Below are positions 7,985 through 15,251 of a stretch of 64,000 nucleotides of DNA, piece by piece. Position 1 is the first letter of the stretch. Every line of letters begins with the position of its first letter. Origin of the DNA: Duganella rivi (lineage in GTDB: Bacteria; Pseudomonadota; Gammaproteobacteria; Burkholderiales; Burkholderiaceae_D); NCBI RefSeq assembly GCF_009857435.1, contig NZ_WWCK01000004.1:682001-746000 (forward strand). The letters are read 5' to 3'. A program made the position numbers and the translations under genes. Below the pieces are notes generated by a model. It did no database searches. It saw only the letters and a list, made by a program, of their open reading frames with translations, and was not told the DNA's origin.

Positions 7985-10060
7985 ATGAACACCGTACCAA
8001 ATACCCTGGCAAGCAAGCTCGGGTGGGCCGCACTGGCCTTGTTTGGCGCCTCGGCGCTGGGCGTGGTGGCGCTGCACCGCGGCGAATCGATCAGCGCCAT
8101 CTGGATCGTGATTGCCGCGGTCTGCGTCTACCTGATCGCCTACCGCTTCTACAGCCTGTACATCGCCGACAAAGTGCTGGGCCTGGACGCCCGCCGCATG
8201 ACCCCGGCCAACAAGCTCAACGACGGTCTCGACCACGTACCGACCAATAAGTACGTGCTGTTCGGCCACCACTTCGCCGCGATTGCCGGCGCCGGCCCGC
8301 TGGTCGGCCCGGTACTGGCCGCGCAGATGGGCTACCTGCCCGGCATGCTGTGGATCCTGGCCGGCGTGGTGTTTGCCGGCGCGGTGCAAGACTTCATCGT
8401 GCTGTTCATTTCGATGCGCCGCGACGGCCGCTCGCTGGGCGACCTGATCAAGTCGGAGCTGGGCCCGATTCCGGGCAACATCGCGCTGCTCGGCACCTTC
8501 ATGATCATGGTCATCATCCTGGCGGTGCTGGCGCTGATCGTGGTCAAGGCGCTGACCGGCTCGCCATGGGGTAGCTTCACCGTGATGGCCACCATTCCGA
8601 TCGCGCTGTTCATGGGCGTGTACTCGCGCTTCATCCGCGTTGGCAAGATTGGTGAAGTGTCGATCATCGGCTTTGTGCTGCTGATGGCGGCCATCTTCGG
8701 CGGCCAGTGGGTGCAAGAGAACCCGGCGCTGGCGCCAATGTTCACCTTCACCGGCACTGAGCTGACCTGGATGCTGATCGGCTACGGCTTCGTTGCCTCG
8801 GTACTGCCGGTGTGGCTGCTGCTGGCGCCGCGCGATTACCTGTCGACCTTCCTGAAAATCGGCACCATCGTTGGTTTGGCGCTGGGCATCCTGATCGTTG
8901 CGCCGCACCTGCAAATGCCGGCAATGACCAAGTTTATCGACGGCACCGGCCCGGTGTGGGCAGGCTCGCTGTTCCCGTTCCTGTTCATCACCATCGCTTG
9001 CGGCGCCGTGTCCGGCTTCCACGCGCTGATCTCGTCGGGCACCACGCCGAAAATGATCGAGAACGAAACCCACGCCCGCTTCATCGGCTACGGCGCGATG
9101 CTGATGGAATCGTTTGTTGCCATCATGGCGCTGGTGGCCGCCTCGACCATCGACCCGGGCGTGTACTTCGCCATGAACTCGCCGGCGGCACTGCTGGGCA
9201 CTACCGCTGAGTCCGCTGCTCAAGCCGTGTCGCAGATGGGCTTCTACATCACGCCTGAAATGCTGGTGCAAACCGCCAAGGACGTTGGCGAGCACAGCAT
9301 CATTTCCCGCGCCGGCGGCGCACCGACGCTGGCGGTGGGCATGGCGCACATCCTGTCCGGCGTGCTGGGCGGCCGCGAGATGATGGCCTTCTGGTACCAC
9401 TTCGCGATCCTGTTCGAAGCGCTGTTCATCCTGACCGCGGTGGACGCAGGCACCCGTGCCGGCCGCTTCATGCTGCAAGATCTGCTGGGCGCGTTTGTGC
9501 CGGCCATGAAGAAAACCGAAAACACCTTCGCCAACCTGGTCGCTACCGGCCTGTGCGTGGCGGCCTGGGGCTACTTCCTGTACCAGGGCGTGGTCGATCC
9601 GCTGGGCGGCATCAACACCCTGTGGCCGCTGTTCGGCATCGCCAACCAGATGCTGGCCGCGATTGCCCTGATCCTCGGCACCTGCGTGCTGTTCAAGATG
9701 AAGCGCGGCCAGTACGCCTGGGTCACCATCGTGCCGACCGTATGGCTGCTGCTGTGCACGCTGACCGCTGGCTGGCAGAAAATCTTCGATGCCAATCCAA
9801 AGGTCGGTTTCCTGGCCCACGCCGCCAAGTATCAGGCAGCGCTGGATGAAGGCAAGGTCCTGGCCCCGGCCAAGTCCATCGCCCAGATGCAGCAGGTGAT
9901 CTTCAACGATTATCTCGACGCTTCGCTGGCCGGCTTCTTCGTGATCGTGGTGTTGAGCGTGCTGATCTTCGGCTTCCGCACCGTGCAGGCAGCGCGCGCC
10001 GCCAGCAAGCCGACCGCGAACGAAAGCCCGATGGTCCTCAACACCGCCAAGGTGCAGTGA
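7985..10060 (+). CDS. cstA: carbon starvation protein A, pyruvate/peptide transporter
   Basis: 691 residues from the ATG at 7985, preceded by GGAGG (7975-7979). An integral membrane protein with many hydrophobic segments and the CstA motifs NKYVLFGHHFAAIAGAGPLV and LVGPVLAAQMGYLPG. CstA-family proteins (CstA, BtsT/YjiY) take up pyruvate and have been linked to peptide uptake in carbon starvation. Its stop overlaps the start of ybdD (TGATG), the usual partner. A Cache-domain two-component system is encoded divergently and is the likely regulator. The long open frame on the opposite strand is a GC-rich artefact. Confidence 0.97.
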   Translation: MNTVPNTLASKLGWAALALFGASALGVVALHRGESISAIWIVIAAVCVYLIAYRFYSLYIADKVLGLDARRMTPANKLNDGLDHVPTNKYVLFGHHFAAIAGAGPLVGPVLAAQMGYLPGMLWILAGVVFAGAVQDFIVLFISMRRDGRSLGDLIKSELGPIPGNIALLGTFMIMVIILAVLALIVVKALTGSPWGSFTVMATIPIALFMGVYSRFIRVGKIGEVSIIGFVLLMAAIFGGQWVQENPALAPMFTFTGTELTWMLIGYGFVASVLPVWLLLAPRDYLSTFLKIGTIVGLALGILIVAPHLQMPAMTKFIDGTGPVWAGSLFPFLFITIACGAVSGFHALISSGTTPKMIENETHARFIGYGAMLMESFVAIMALVAASTIDPGVYFAMNSPAALLGTTAESAAQAVSQMGFYITPEMLVQTAKDVGEHSIISRAGGAPTLAVGMAHILSGVLGGREMMAFWYHFAILFEALFILTAVDAGTRAGRFMLQDLLGAFVPAMKKTENTFANLVATGLCVAAWGYFLYQGVVDPLGGINTLWPLFGIANQMLAAIALILGTCVLFKMKRGQYAWVTIVPTVWLLLCTLTAGWQKIFDANPKVGFLAHAAKYQAALDEGKVLAPAKSIAQMQQVIFNDYLDASLAGFFVIVVLSVLIFGFRTVQAARAASKPTANESPMVLNTAKVQ

Positions 10061-10260
10061 TGCTGGGCGAAATCGCCAAGGCCGGCCGTTATCTCGGGCA
10101 GAGCGTGCGCCTGATGATGGGCCTGCCTGATTACGATGCATACGTCACCCACCGGGAAAGCACGCATCCCGGCGAGCCTTACATGACGTACGAGGAATTC
10201 TTCCGCGAACGGCAAGAGGCGCGCTACGGCGGCGCAGGCAAGCGCGGCGGTTGTTGCTAA
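10060..10260 (+). CDS. ybdD: YbdD/YjiX family small protein (DUF466)
   Basis: 66 residues, MLGEIAKAGRYLGQSVRLMM... with the family motif GLPDYDAYVTHRESTHPGEP and a GGCC tail. Members of this family almost always follow cstA/btsT and are thought to support the transporter. The ATG at 10060 shares its A with the cstA stop (TGATG), so translation is coupled. A strong terminator follows. Confidence 0.92.
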   Translation: MLGEIAKAGRYLGQSVRLMMGLPDYDAYVTHRESTHPGEPYMTYEEFFRERQEARYGGAGKRGGCC

Positions 10261-10276
10261 TCCATTGCTAACCAAG

Positions 10277-10304
10277 ACCGGCTCCCAGTGAGCCGGTTTT
10301 TTTT
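10277..10304 (+). terminator. terminator of cstA-ybdD
   Basis: ACCGGCTC, a five-base loop and GAGCCGGT form an 8-bp stem followed by eight T, 16 bases after the ybdD stop. Confidence 0.92.
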
Positions 10305-10346
10305 CGCCCGCGAGGAACTTTCAGCGTTCCCGGCCATCCAATCAAG

Positions 10347-11210
10347 ATGGCTTATATTTACCAACAGGCATACGCGCGCAATATCGGCTGGGTCACGCCG
10401 GCCGAGCAGGCCGCCTTGCGCAGCAAGCGCGTGGCGATTGCCGGCATGGGCGGCGTCGGCGGCGTGCATTTGCTGACGCTGGCGCGGCTGGGCATCGGCG
10501 CGTTTCACATAGCCGATTTCGACACATTCGACATTGCCAATTTCAACCGGCAAGTCGGTGCGACCGTGTCTACGCTGGGGCTGCCCAAGGTGGACGTGCT
10601 GGCCGCTATGGCGCTCGACATCAATCCCGAACTCAAGCTGGTGCGCTTTCCATCGGGCGTCAGCCACGACAATCTTGGCGCGTTCTTTGAAGGTGTAGAC
10701 TTGTACGTCGACGGGCTGGATTTCTTTGCCTTCGGCGCGCGCCAGGCCACCTTTGCTTCCTGCGCCCGGCTCGGCATTCCGGCCGTGACGGCGGCGCCGC
10801 TGGGCATGGGCACGGCAGTGCTGAATTTCCTGCCGGGGCATATGACGTTTGAGGATTACTTCGGCTGGGGCGACAAGCCGGAAATGGAAAAGGCCTTGCG
10901 TTTTCTCGTCGGGCTAGCGCCCGCTGGACTGCACGGCGGCTACCTGGTCGATCCCTCCAGCATCAACTTGAAAGAACAGCGCGGGCCATCTACCATCATG
11001 GGCTGCGAGTTGTGCGCCGGCGCGGCGGCAACCGAGGCGCTGAAAATTTTATTGAAACGCGGCGACGCGCGGCCCGCCCCATGGGGCTATCAATTCGACG
11101 CTTTCCGCAACAAGCTGGTGCGCACATGGCGTCCCGGCGGACACCGCAACCCGTTGCAGCGGCTGGCCATGATGCTGGCGCAGCGACGCCGGCCCGGAGG
11201 TAACACATGA
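10347..11210 (+). CDS. ThiF/MoeB/E1-like adenylyltransferase
   Basis: 287 residues with a Rossmann ATP-binding loop GMGGVGG (33-39), the acidic motif ADFDTFD (56-62) and the E1 signature NFNRQVG (65-71), with K81 after it. These are the ATP/Mg residues of ThiF/MoeB/E1 enzymes, which adenylate a C-terminal carboxylate. Only one CxxC pair remains (GCELCAG); the second zinc pair of MoeB is not seen. No ubiquitin-like or ThiS/MoaD-like substrate is encoded nearby. It is the first gene of a three-gene operon with a nitroreductase-like protein (ATGA overlap). ThiF-nitroreductase fusions such as mycobacterial Rv1355c/MoeY suggest the two work together. Substrate unknown. Confidence 0.88.
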   Translation: MAYIYQQAYARNIGWVTPAEQAALRSKRVAIAGMGGVGGVHLLTLARLGIGAFHIADFDTFDIANFNRQVGATVSTLGLPKVDVLAAMALDINPELKLVRFPSGVSHDNLGAFFEGVDLYVDGLDFFAFGARQATFASCARLGIPAVTAAPLGMGTAVLNFLPGHMTFEDYFGWGDKPEMEKALRFLVGLAPAGLHGGYLVDPSSINLKEQRGPSTIMGCELCAGAAATEALKILLKRGDARPAPWGYQFDAFRNKLVRTWRPGGHRNPLQRLAMMLAQRRRPGGNT

Positions 11211-12304
11211 ACAAAATGGAGCAGCACCTGGACAGCACGCTGGAACAAATCCTCGAACTGGCGCGCTGGGCGCCTAGCGGCGACAACACGCAGCCATGGC
11301 GCTTTGAAGTGCTCGATGAACGCCGGCTGGTGGTGCACGGCCACGACACGCGCGACCATTGCGTCTACGACCTCGACGGCCATCCGAGCCAAATCTCGCT
11401 TGGTGCGCTGCTGGAAACCATGGCCATCGCCGCCAGTACCTTCCAGCTCGAGATGCGCAGCATGCGCCACCCGGATACGCCGGACACGCGTCCCACCCTC
11501 AGCATTGAATTCCTCCCCTCGCCCACCATTGAGCCCGATCCGCTGGCCGACGCCATCCTGGCGCGCAGCGTGCAGCGGCGCGCGCTGAGCCGCCGTCCGC
11601 TCACGGCGACCGAGAAGGCCGCGCTCAGCGCCACGCTGCCGGCAGGCTACCGCGTGCTCTGGCTGGAAGGCAGCCAACGCATGGCCGCCGCGCGCCTGAT
11701 GTTCCGCAACGCCAAGCTGCGCCTGACCATGCCGGAAGCGCACAACGTGCACAAGTCCATCATCGAGTGGAACGCCCGCTACAGCGAAGACCGCATCCCC
11801 GACCAGGCCCTCGGCGCCGACGCCATGACCACCAAGCTGATGCGCTGGGTAATGCAGGATTGGCAGCGCGTGCATTTCTTCAACACCTGGCTGGCCGGCA
11901 CGCTGGCGCCGCGCTTGCAGATGGACTTGGTTCCCGGCCTCGCTTGCGCCGCGCATTTCGTGCTGGTGGCCGAACGCCGGCCGCAGCGCATCGACGATTA
12001 CATCGCCGCCGGCCGCGCCATGCAGCGCTTCTGGCTGACGGCCACGGCACAGGGCCTGCAATTACAGCCGGAACTAACTCCGCTGATTTTCTCGCGCTAC
12101 GTGCGCGAAGGTCGCGTATTCTCCAGCACGCCGGGCATGCAAGAACGCGCCGCCGAACTGTCGCGCGAAGGCGCGGCGCTGGTCGGCCAAGCGGACTGGG
12201 ACGCCGCGGTATTCATGGGCCGCATCGGTTCGGGTGAAGCAGCGCAGTCGCGCTCGCTGCGGCGGCCGCTGCGCGAATTGCTGATCGCCGGCGGAGGCAG
12301 ATAA
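11207..12304 (+). CDS. nitroreductase-fold protein partnered with ThiF-like enzyme
   Basis: 365 residues. The N-terminus LARWAPSGDNTQPWRFEV matches the nitroreductase FMN-phosphate/ribityl region (APSxxNxQPW pattern), and a second part at about 260-300 resembles the family C-terminal core. Length exceeds simple nitroreductases (about 200 residues) and suits the larger ThiF-associated type. It would be a cytosolic flavin-dependent oxidoreductase. The start overlaps the ThiF stop (ATGA) and its own stop overlaps the next start (TAATG), so three products are made from one message. Substrate unknown; SagB-like azoline oxidation is a theoretical alternative without supporting neighbours. Confidence 0.75.
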   Translation: MNKMEQHLDSTLEQILELARWAPSGDNTQPWRFEVLDERRLVVHGHDTRDHCVYDLDGHPSQISLGALLETMAIAASTFQLEMRSMRHPDTPDTRPTLSIEFLPSPTIEPDPLADAILARSVQRRALSRRPLTATEKAALSATLPAGYRVLWLEGSQRMAAARLMFRNAKLRLTMPEAHNVHKSIIEWNARYSEDRIPDQALGADAMTTKLMRWVMQDWQRVHFFNTWLAGTLAPRLQMDLVPGLACAAHFVLVAERRPQRIDDYIAAGRAMQRFWLTATAQGLQLQPELTPLIFSRYVREGRVFSSTPGMQERAAELSREGAALVGQADWDAAVFMGRIGSGEAAQSRSLRRPLRELLIAGGGR

Positions 12305-12969
12305 TGCGCGCCATCCGGCCCGGACAGATCGCGGTCTTTCTCGGCCTGCTGGCGCTGATACTGGTGCTGGCGATCGGCACCACTGCGCTGGTGTTTGGCA
12401 GCCTGCCGCTCGGCGATTTTCGCGGCGTTACCCTGTTCCTGCTGGCGCTGCTGCTGATCTACCTGTACGCGTTCCTGGTCTACCGCTGCTTCTTGCTCGC
12501 ATTGCCGCTGCGCGAAGGCGAAGTGCCAGAGCACTCGCGCCACGAACTGGTCGCCAACGTCAACATCCTGTTCTACCTGCTGCTGTTCAATTCGCTGATC
12601 CGCACCCACTTCATCCCGGTGCCGATCCAGCGCCTGATTTACCTCGCACTGGGCGCCAAGCTCGGCGCCAATACCTACAGCGCCGGTGCCCTGCTCGACC
12701 CGCCGCTCACGCGCATCGGCAGCAACACCATCATCGGCCACGATGCGGTGATTTTCGCCCACGTGATCGAAGGCGCGCGGCTGGAACTGAAGGCCGTCCA
12801 CATCGGCAACACCGTCACCATCGGCGCCAAGGCCGTGGTGATGGCCGGGGTGCAGATCGGCGACAACGCCATCGTCTCCACCGGCGCGGTGGTGATCAAG
12901 GACACGCGGATTGCTGCCGGTGAAATCTGGGGCGGCATCCCGGCGCGCCGCATCCGGGCTGCGCCCTGA
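12304..12969 (+). CDS. membrane-anchored left-handed beta-helix acyltransferase
   Basis: 221 residues. Two hydrophobic segments (about 8-30 and 40-62) precede a domain of hexapeptide repeats (IGSNTIIGHDAVIF, HIGNTVTIGAKAVVMAGVQI) at about 136-215, ending IWGGIPARRI as in O-acetyltransferases of the LacA/CysE type. It probably transfers an acetyl or other acyl group at the inner face of the membrane. Its ATG shares one base with the nitroreductase stop. The link to ThiF and nitroreductase is unusual and suggests modification of a small molecule or lipid-linked product. Confidence 0.8.
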   Translation: MRAIRPGQIAVFLGLLALILVLAIGTTALVFGSLPLGDFRGVTLFLLALLLIYLYAFLVYRCFLLALPLREGEVPEHSRHELVANVNILFYLLLFNSLIRTHFIPVPIQRLIYLALGAKLGANTYSAGALLDPPLTRIGSNTIIGHDAVIFAHVIEGARLELKAVHIGNTVTIGAKAVVMAGVQIGDNAIVSTGAVVIKDTRIAAGEIWGGIPARRIRAAP

Positions 12970-13034
12970 CGGAATTTTTTACACCCGCCCGCTGCCCTCA
13001 GCGCAAGTCCTTGATTTTAAAAGCGCGCCTGTAC

Positions 13035-13050
13035 TGGCAAGGGTTTTGCT
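13035..13050 (+). promoter_or_regulatory. sigma-54 (RpoN) promoter of the PEP-CTERM gene
   Basis: TGGCAAGGGTTTTGCT matches the -24/-12 consensus TGGCACG-N4-TTGCW at every fixed position but one (A for C), with exact GG-to-GC spacing. Transcription would start near 13060, giving a leader of about 40 bases to the ATG at 13100. PEP-CTERM proteins are known RpoN targets through the PrsK/PrsR system in floc-forming betaproteobacteria. Confidence 0.8.
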
Positions 13051-13099
13051 CTTTGAACGCTACGGCTTCGATTCCCGTGGCCTTTTTCGAGGAGCGTTC

Positions 13100-14023
13100 A
13101 TGAAAACCATCCAACCCGCGCTGGCAGTCGCCATGCTGGCAGCCGCCTTGGCCGCGCCGCTGACCGCCAGCGCCGGCCCTACCCTCGGCCTTGATCCGAC
13201 CGGCACTGGCGCCTACACCACCTATGCCGACCTGTGGACCAACGTCACCGACACCGGTCTCGCCACCGGGTTCATTCCCGGCCGCATCGTCGGCCCCGGC
13301 GCCACCGCGCCCTACCTGACCGAACTGCGCTCGCAAATGGTGGTCGGTACTATGTCGAACAGCAATATCCCCGGCATCGTGACGCCGGCCGGGCTGAACT
13401 CCACGTTTGAGATCAGCAAAGTGGTGCGCTTCCAGGAGCTGGTCACCGCGCAGACCGCCACCACCGTCAACTTCGGCCTGCCGGCCACGCAATCGGCCGC
13501 CATGGATGTCGATCCGCTGCGCGCGGGCGTGCAAAACGTTGCCATCTTCCTCGACCGCATCACCGACGGCAGCAAGGCCGTGCCCGGTAACGGCGGCGCC
13601 ACCGTGCGCTGCTATGGCGAAGGCGCGACCTCGGCCGGTTGCGGCACCGGCGCTGGCAGCGATGGCGACGGCATCATGATCATGTCCGGCCACCTCGTGT
13701 TCAACGAGGCCAGCTTCAGCGCCTCGGGCGCAGTCGGCACCGGCTCCTTCGACTCGCGCTTCATGATCGACTATGTCGACCCGCTGTACCTGGACGCCGT
13801 CACCGGCTCCATCTTCGTCGACAAATTCACCGGCACCACCAACGTGCCGTCGTTCTTCACGCCAACCATGATGTGGGACGGTGCAACGCCCACCACGGTG
13901 CCGTTCCTGAAAGTGGACTCCTCGCAGAGCTTCGCCACCATCCCGGAGCCTGCCACCCTGGCACTGATCGGTCTGGGCTTTGCGGGACTCGCGCTGGGCA
14001 CGCGCCGTAAAGCACAGTCGTGA
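13100..14023 (+). CDS. PEP-CTERM exported protein, possibly PepA-like
   Basis: 307 residues from the ATG at 13100, preceded by GAGGAG. A Sec signal peptide (MKTIQPALAVAMLAAALAAP, cleavage after ASA) and a C-terminal PEP-CTERM tail: PEPATLALIGLGFAGLALG then RRK. The tail is the signal for an exosortase (EpsH/XrtA), which anchors or releases proteins at the surface with exopolysaccharide. The middle contains NVAIFLDRITDGSK and GTGSFDSRFMIDYVDPLYLD, which recall flocculation-associated PepA; that subfamily call is tentative. The sigma-54 promoter fits the PrsK/PrsR-RpoN regulon. No exosortase is encoded in this window. Confidence 0.88.
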   Translation: MKTIQPALAVAMLAAALAAPLTASAGPTLGLDPTGTGAYTTYADLWTNVTDTGLATGFIPGRIVGPGATAPYLTELRSQMVVGTMSNSNIPGIVTPAGLNSTFEISKVVRFQELVTAQTATTVNFGLPATQSAAMDVDPLRAGVQNVAIFLDRITDGSKAVPGNGGATVRCYGEGATSAGCGTGAGSDGDGIMIMSGHLVFNEASFSASGAVGTGSFDSRFMIDYVDPLYLDAVTGSIFVDKFTGTTNVPSFFTPTMMWDGATPTTVPFLKVDSSQSFATIPEPATLALIGLGFAGLALGTRRKAQS

Positions 14024-14043
14024 CCGCAGCAGCGGTCTTTTGC

Positions 14044-14081
14044 AGCGGATCGGCCTCCTGTCTCCCGATCCGCTTTTTTTT
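14044..14081 (+). terminator. terminator of the PEP-CTERM gene
   Basis: AGCGGATCGG and CCGATCCGCT form a 10-bp stem with an 11-base loop, followed by eight T. It separates this gene from the convergent AraC-type regulator. Confidence 0.88.
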
Positions 14082-14086
14082 ATTCC

Positions 14087-15145
14087 TCAGTGCGGCGTGA
14101 TGCGCCAGTGGGCGCGCTTGGTGCGGAAGGTGTGGTTGCGGCGGTATTCGCCCGGGCTCATGCCGATGGCGCGGCGGAACAATTTGCTGAAGGTGCTGGC
14201 GTTGGTGTAGCCGCAGGCGTTGGCGATAGTCTGCAAACTATTCAAACTAATTTCCAGCATCACCTTGGCGCGCTGCACGCGCAAGTCTTGCAGATACTCC
14301 AGCGGCGTCATGCCCAGCACGGCACGGAAGTGGCGCAGCAAAGTGCGTTCGCTCGACGAGGCCACGGCGGCCAGCGCGGCCAAATCATACGGTTGTTCAA
14401 TGTTCGCCTCCAGCCACTGCTTGGCGCGGTACACCGGGCTGTCGGACGTCATCGACAACCAATCCTGCTCCATTAGTTGATTGCCCAATTGCTGGCGTTC
14501 CACCTGCAACTGCAACAGCCGCGTGCAGCCGTGCGCCACCTGCTCATCCAATAGCCGCGCGAGAATCGCGATCATGAACTCGGTCTGCTGCGACGGCGCC
14601 ACGCAGGAATACAGCTGCGGATAGAAGCTCATGCTGTCCGGGCTGGAAAAATCACTGGCCGGAAAACGCCGCTGGAAAAATGCCTTGAACGCCCAGTGCG
14701 TATCGAGGCTCAAGCCGTCCAGCATGCCCGCCAGCGCCGGGTAAATCAACCCGGTGGAACACGCCGCTACAATGCCGCCCTGCTCGACGTGCGCCTTCAG
14801 CATCGCCAGCAGCGCCGGGTAGCGCGCGGCAATCACCGGCAGCTCCAGAGCGTTGGCGGCGTACAACGCCGGCAGCATCATCACGGTATTTTTTGGCGCC
14901 GGCGACGGCCGCGCCGGCGTGGAAGCGAACACGCCGGGCAATGCGGTATCGAACGGCGCCGCGCTACCGGGCGGCGTCACCACCTTCCAGCTCAAGGGGC
15001 TGATAGCGTGGGGATTTCGCAACCTCAGCACGGCGTCGGCCACCCGCAGCACGTCCACTGCGGCGAACACGGTTCCCGTCATGGCCTCTGGAAAACACAG
15101 GACTTGAACCTCAAAATGGGGGGCAATGGTGGCGGTATTGGTCAT
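14087..15145 (-). CDS. GlxA-type AraC-family transcriptional regulator (DJ-1/PfpI-like sensor domain)
   Basis: 352 residues. The N-terminal part (about 10-200) is a class-I amidotransferase/DJ-1-like domain (VQVLCFPEAMTGTVFAAVDV; nucleophile-elbow-like GIVAACSTG). The C-terminus (about 245-340) holds two AraC helix-turn-helix motifs (DLAALAAVASSSERTLLRHF and IANACGYTNASTFSKLFRRA). Such proteins are one-component activators. The gene is divergent from the TonB-dependent receptor, with 106 bases between starts, so it probably controls that receptor. The inducer is unknown. Confidence 0.9.
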   Translation of the reverse strand: MTNTATIAPHFEVQVLCFPEAMTGTVFAAVDVLRVADAVLRLRNPHAISPLSWKVVTPPGSAAPFDTALPGVFASTPARPSPAPKNTVMMLPALYAANALELPVIAARYPALLAMLKAHVEQGGIVAACSTGLIYPALAGMLDGLSLDTHWAFKAFFQRRFPASDFSSPDSMSFYPQLYSCVAPSQQTEFMIAILARLLDEQVAHGCTRLLQLQVERQQLGNQLMEQDWLSMTSDSPVYRAKQWLEANIEQPYDLAALAAVASSSERTLLRHFRAVLGMTPLEYLQDLRVQRAKVMLEISLNSLQTIANACGYTNASTFSKLFRRAIGMSPGEYRRNHTFRTKRAHWRITPH

Positions 15146-15251
15146 AATTATGGCGATAATGCTCCTATTTTAATCATAGTGCAAACCTTAGAATCAATTT
15201 CAGCAGGCGATACGGCCGGCGTTTTGAAGTGTCATTCAACGGGAGAAGACT

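Noticed and set aside
7892..10141. 749-codon open frame opposite cstA
   Set aside because: It is antisense to a clear cstA gene, with His/Gln/Arg-rich translation typical of GC-rich shadow frames.
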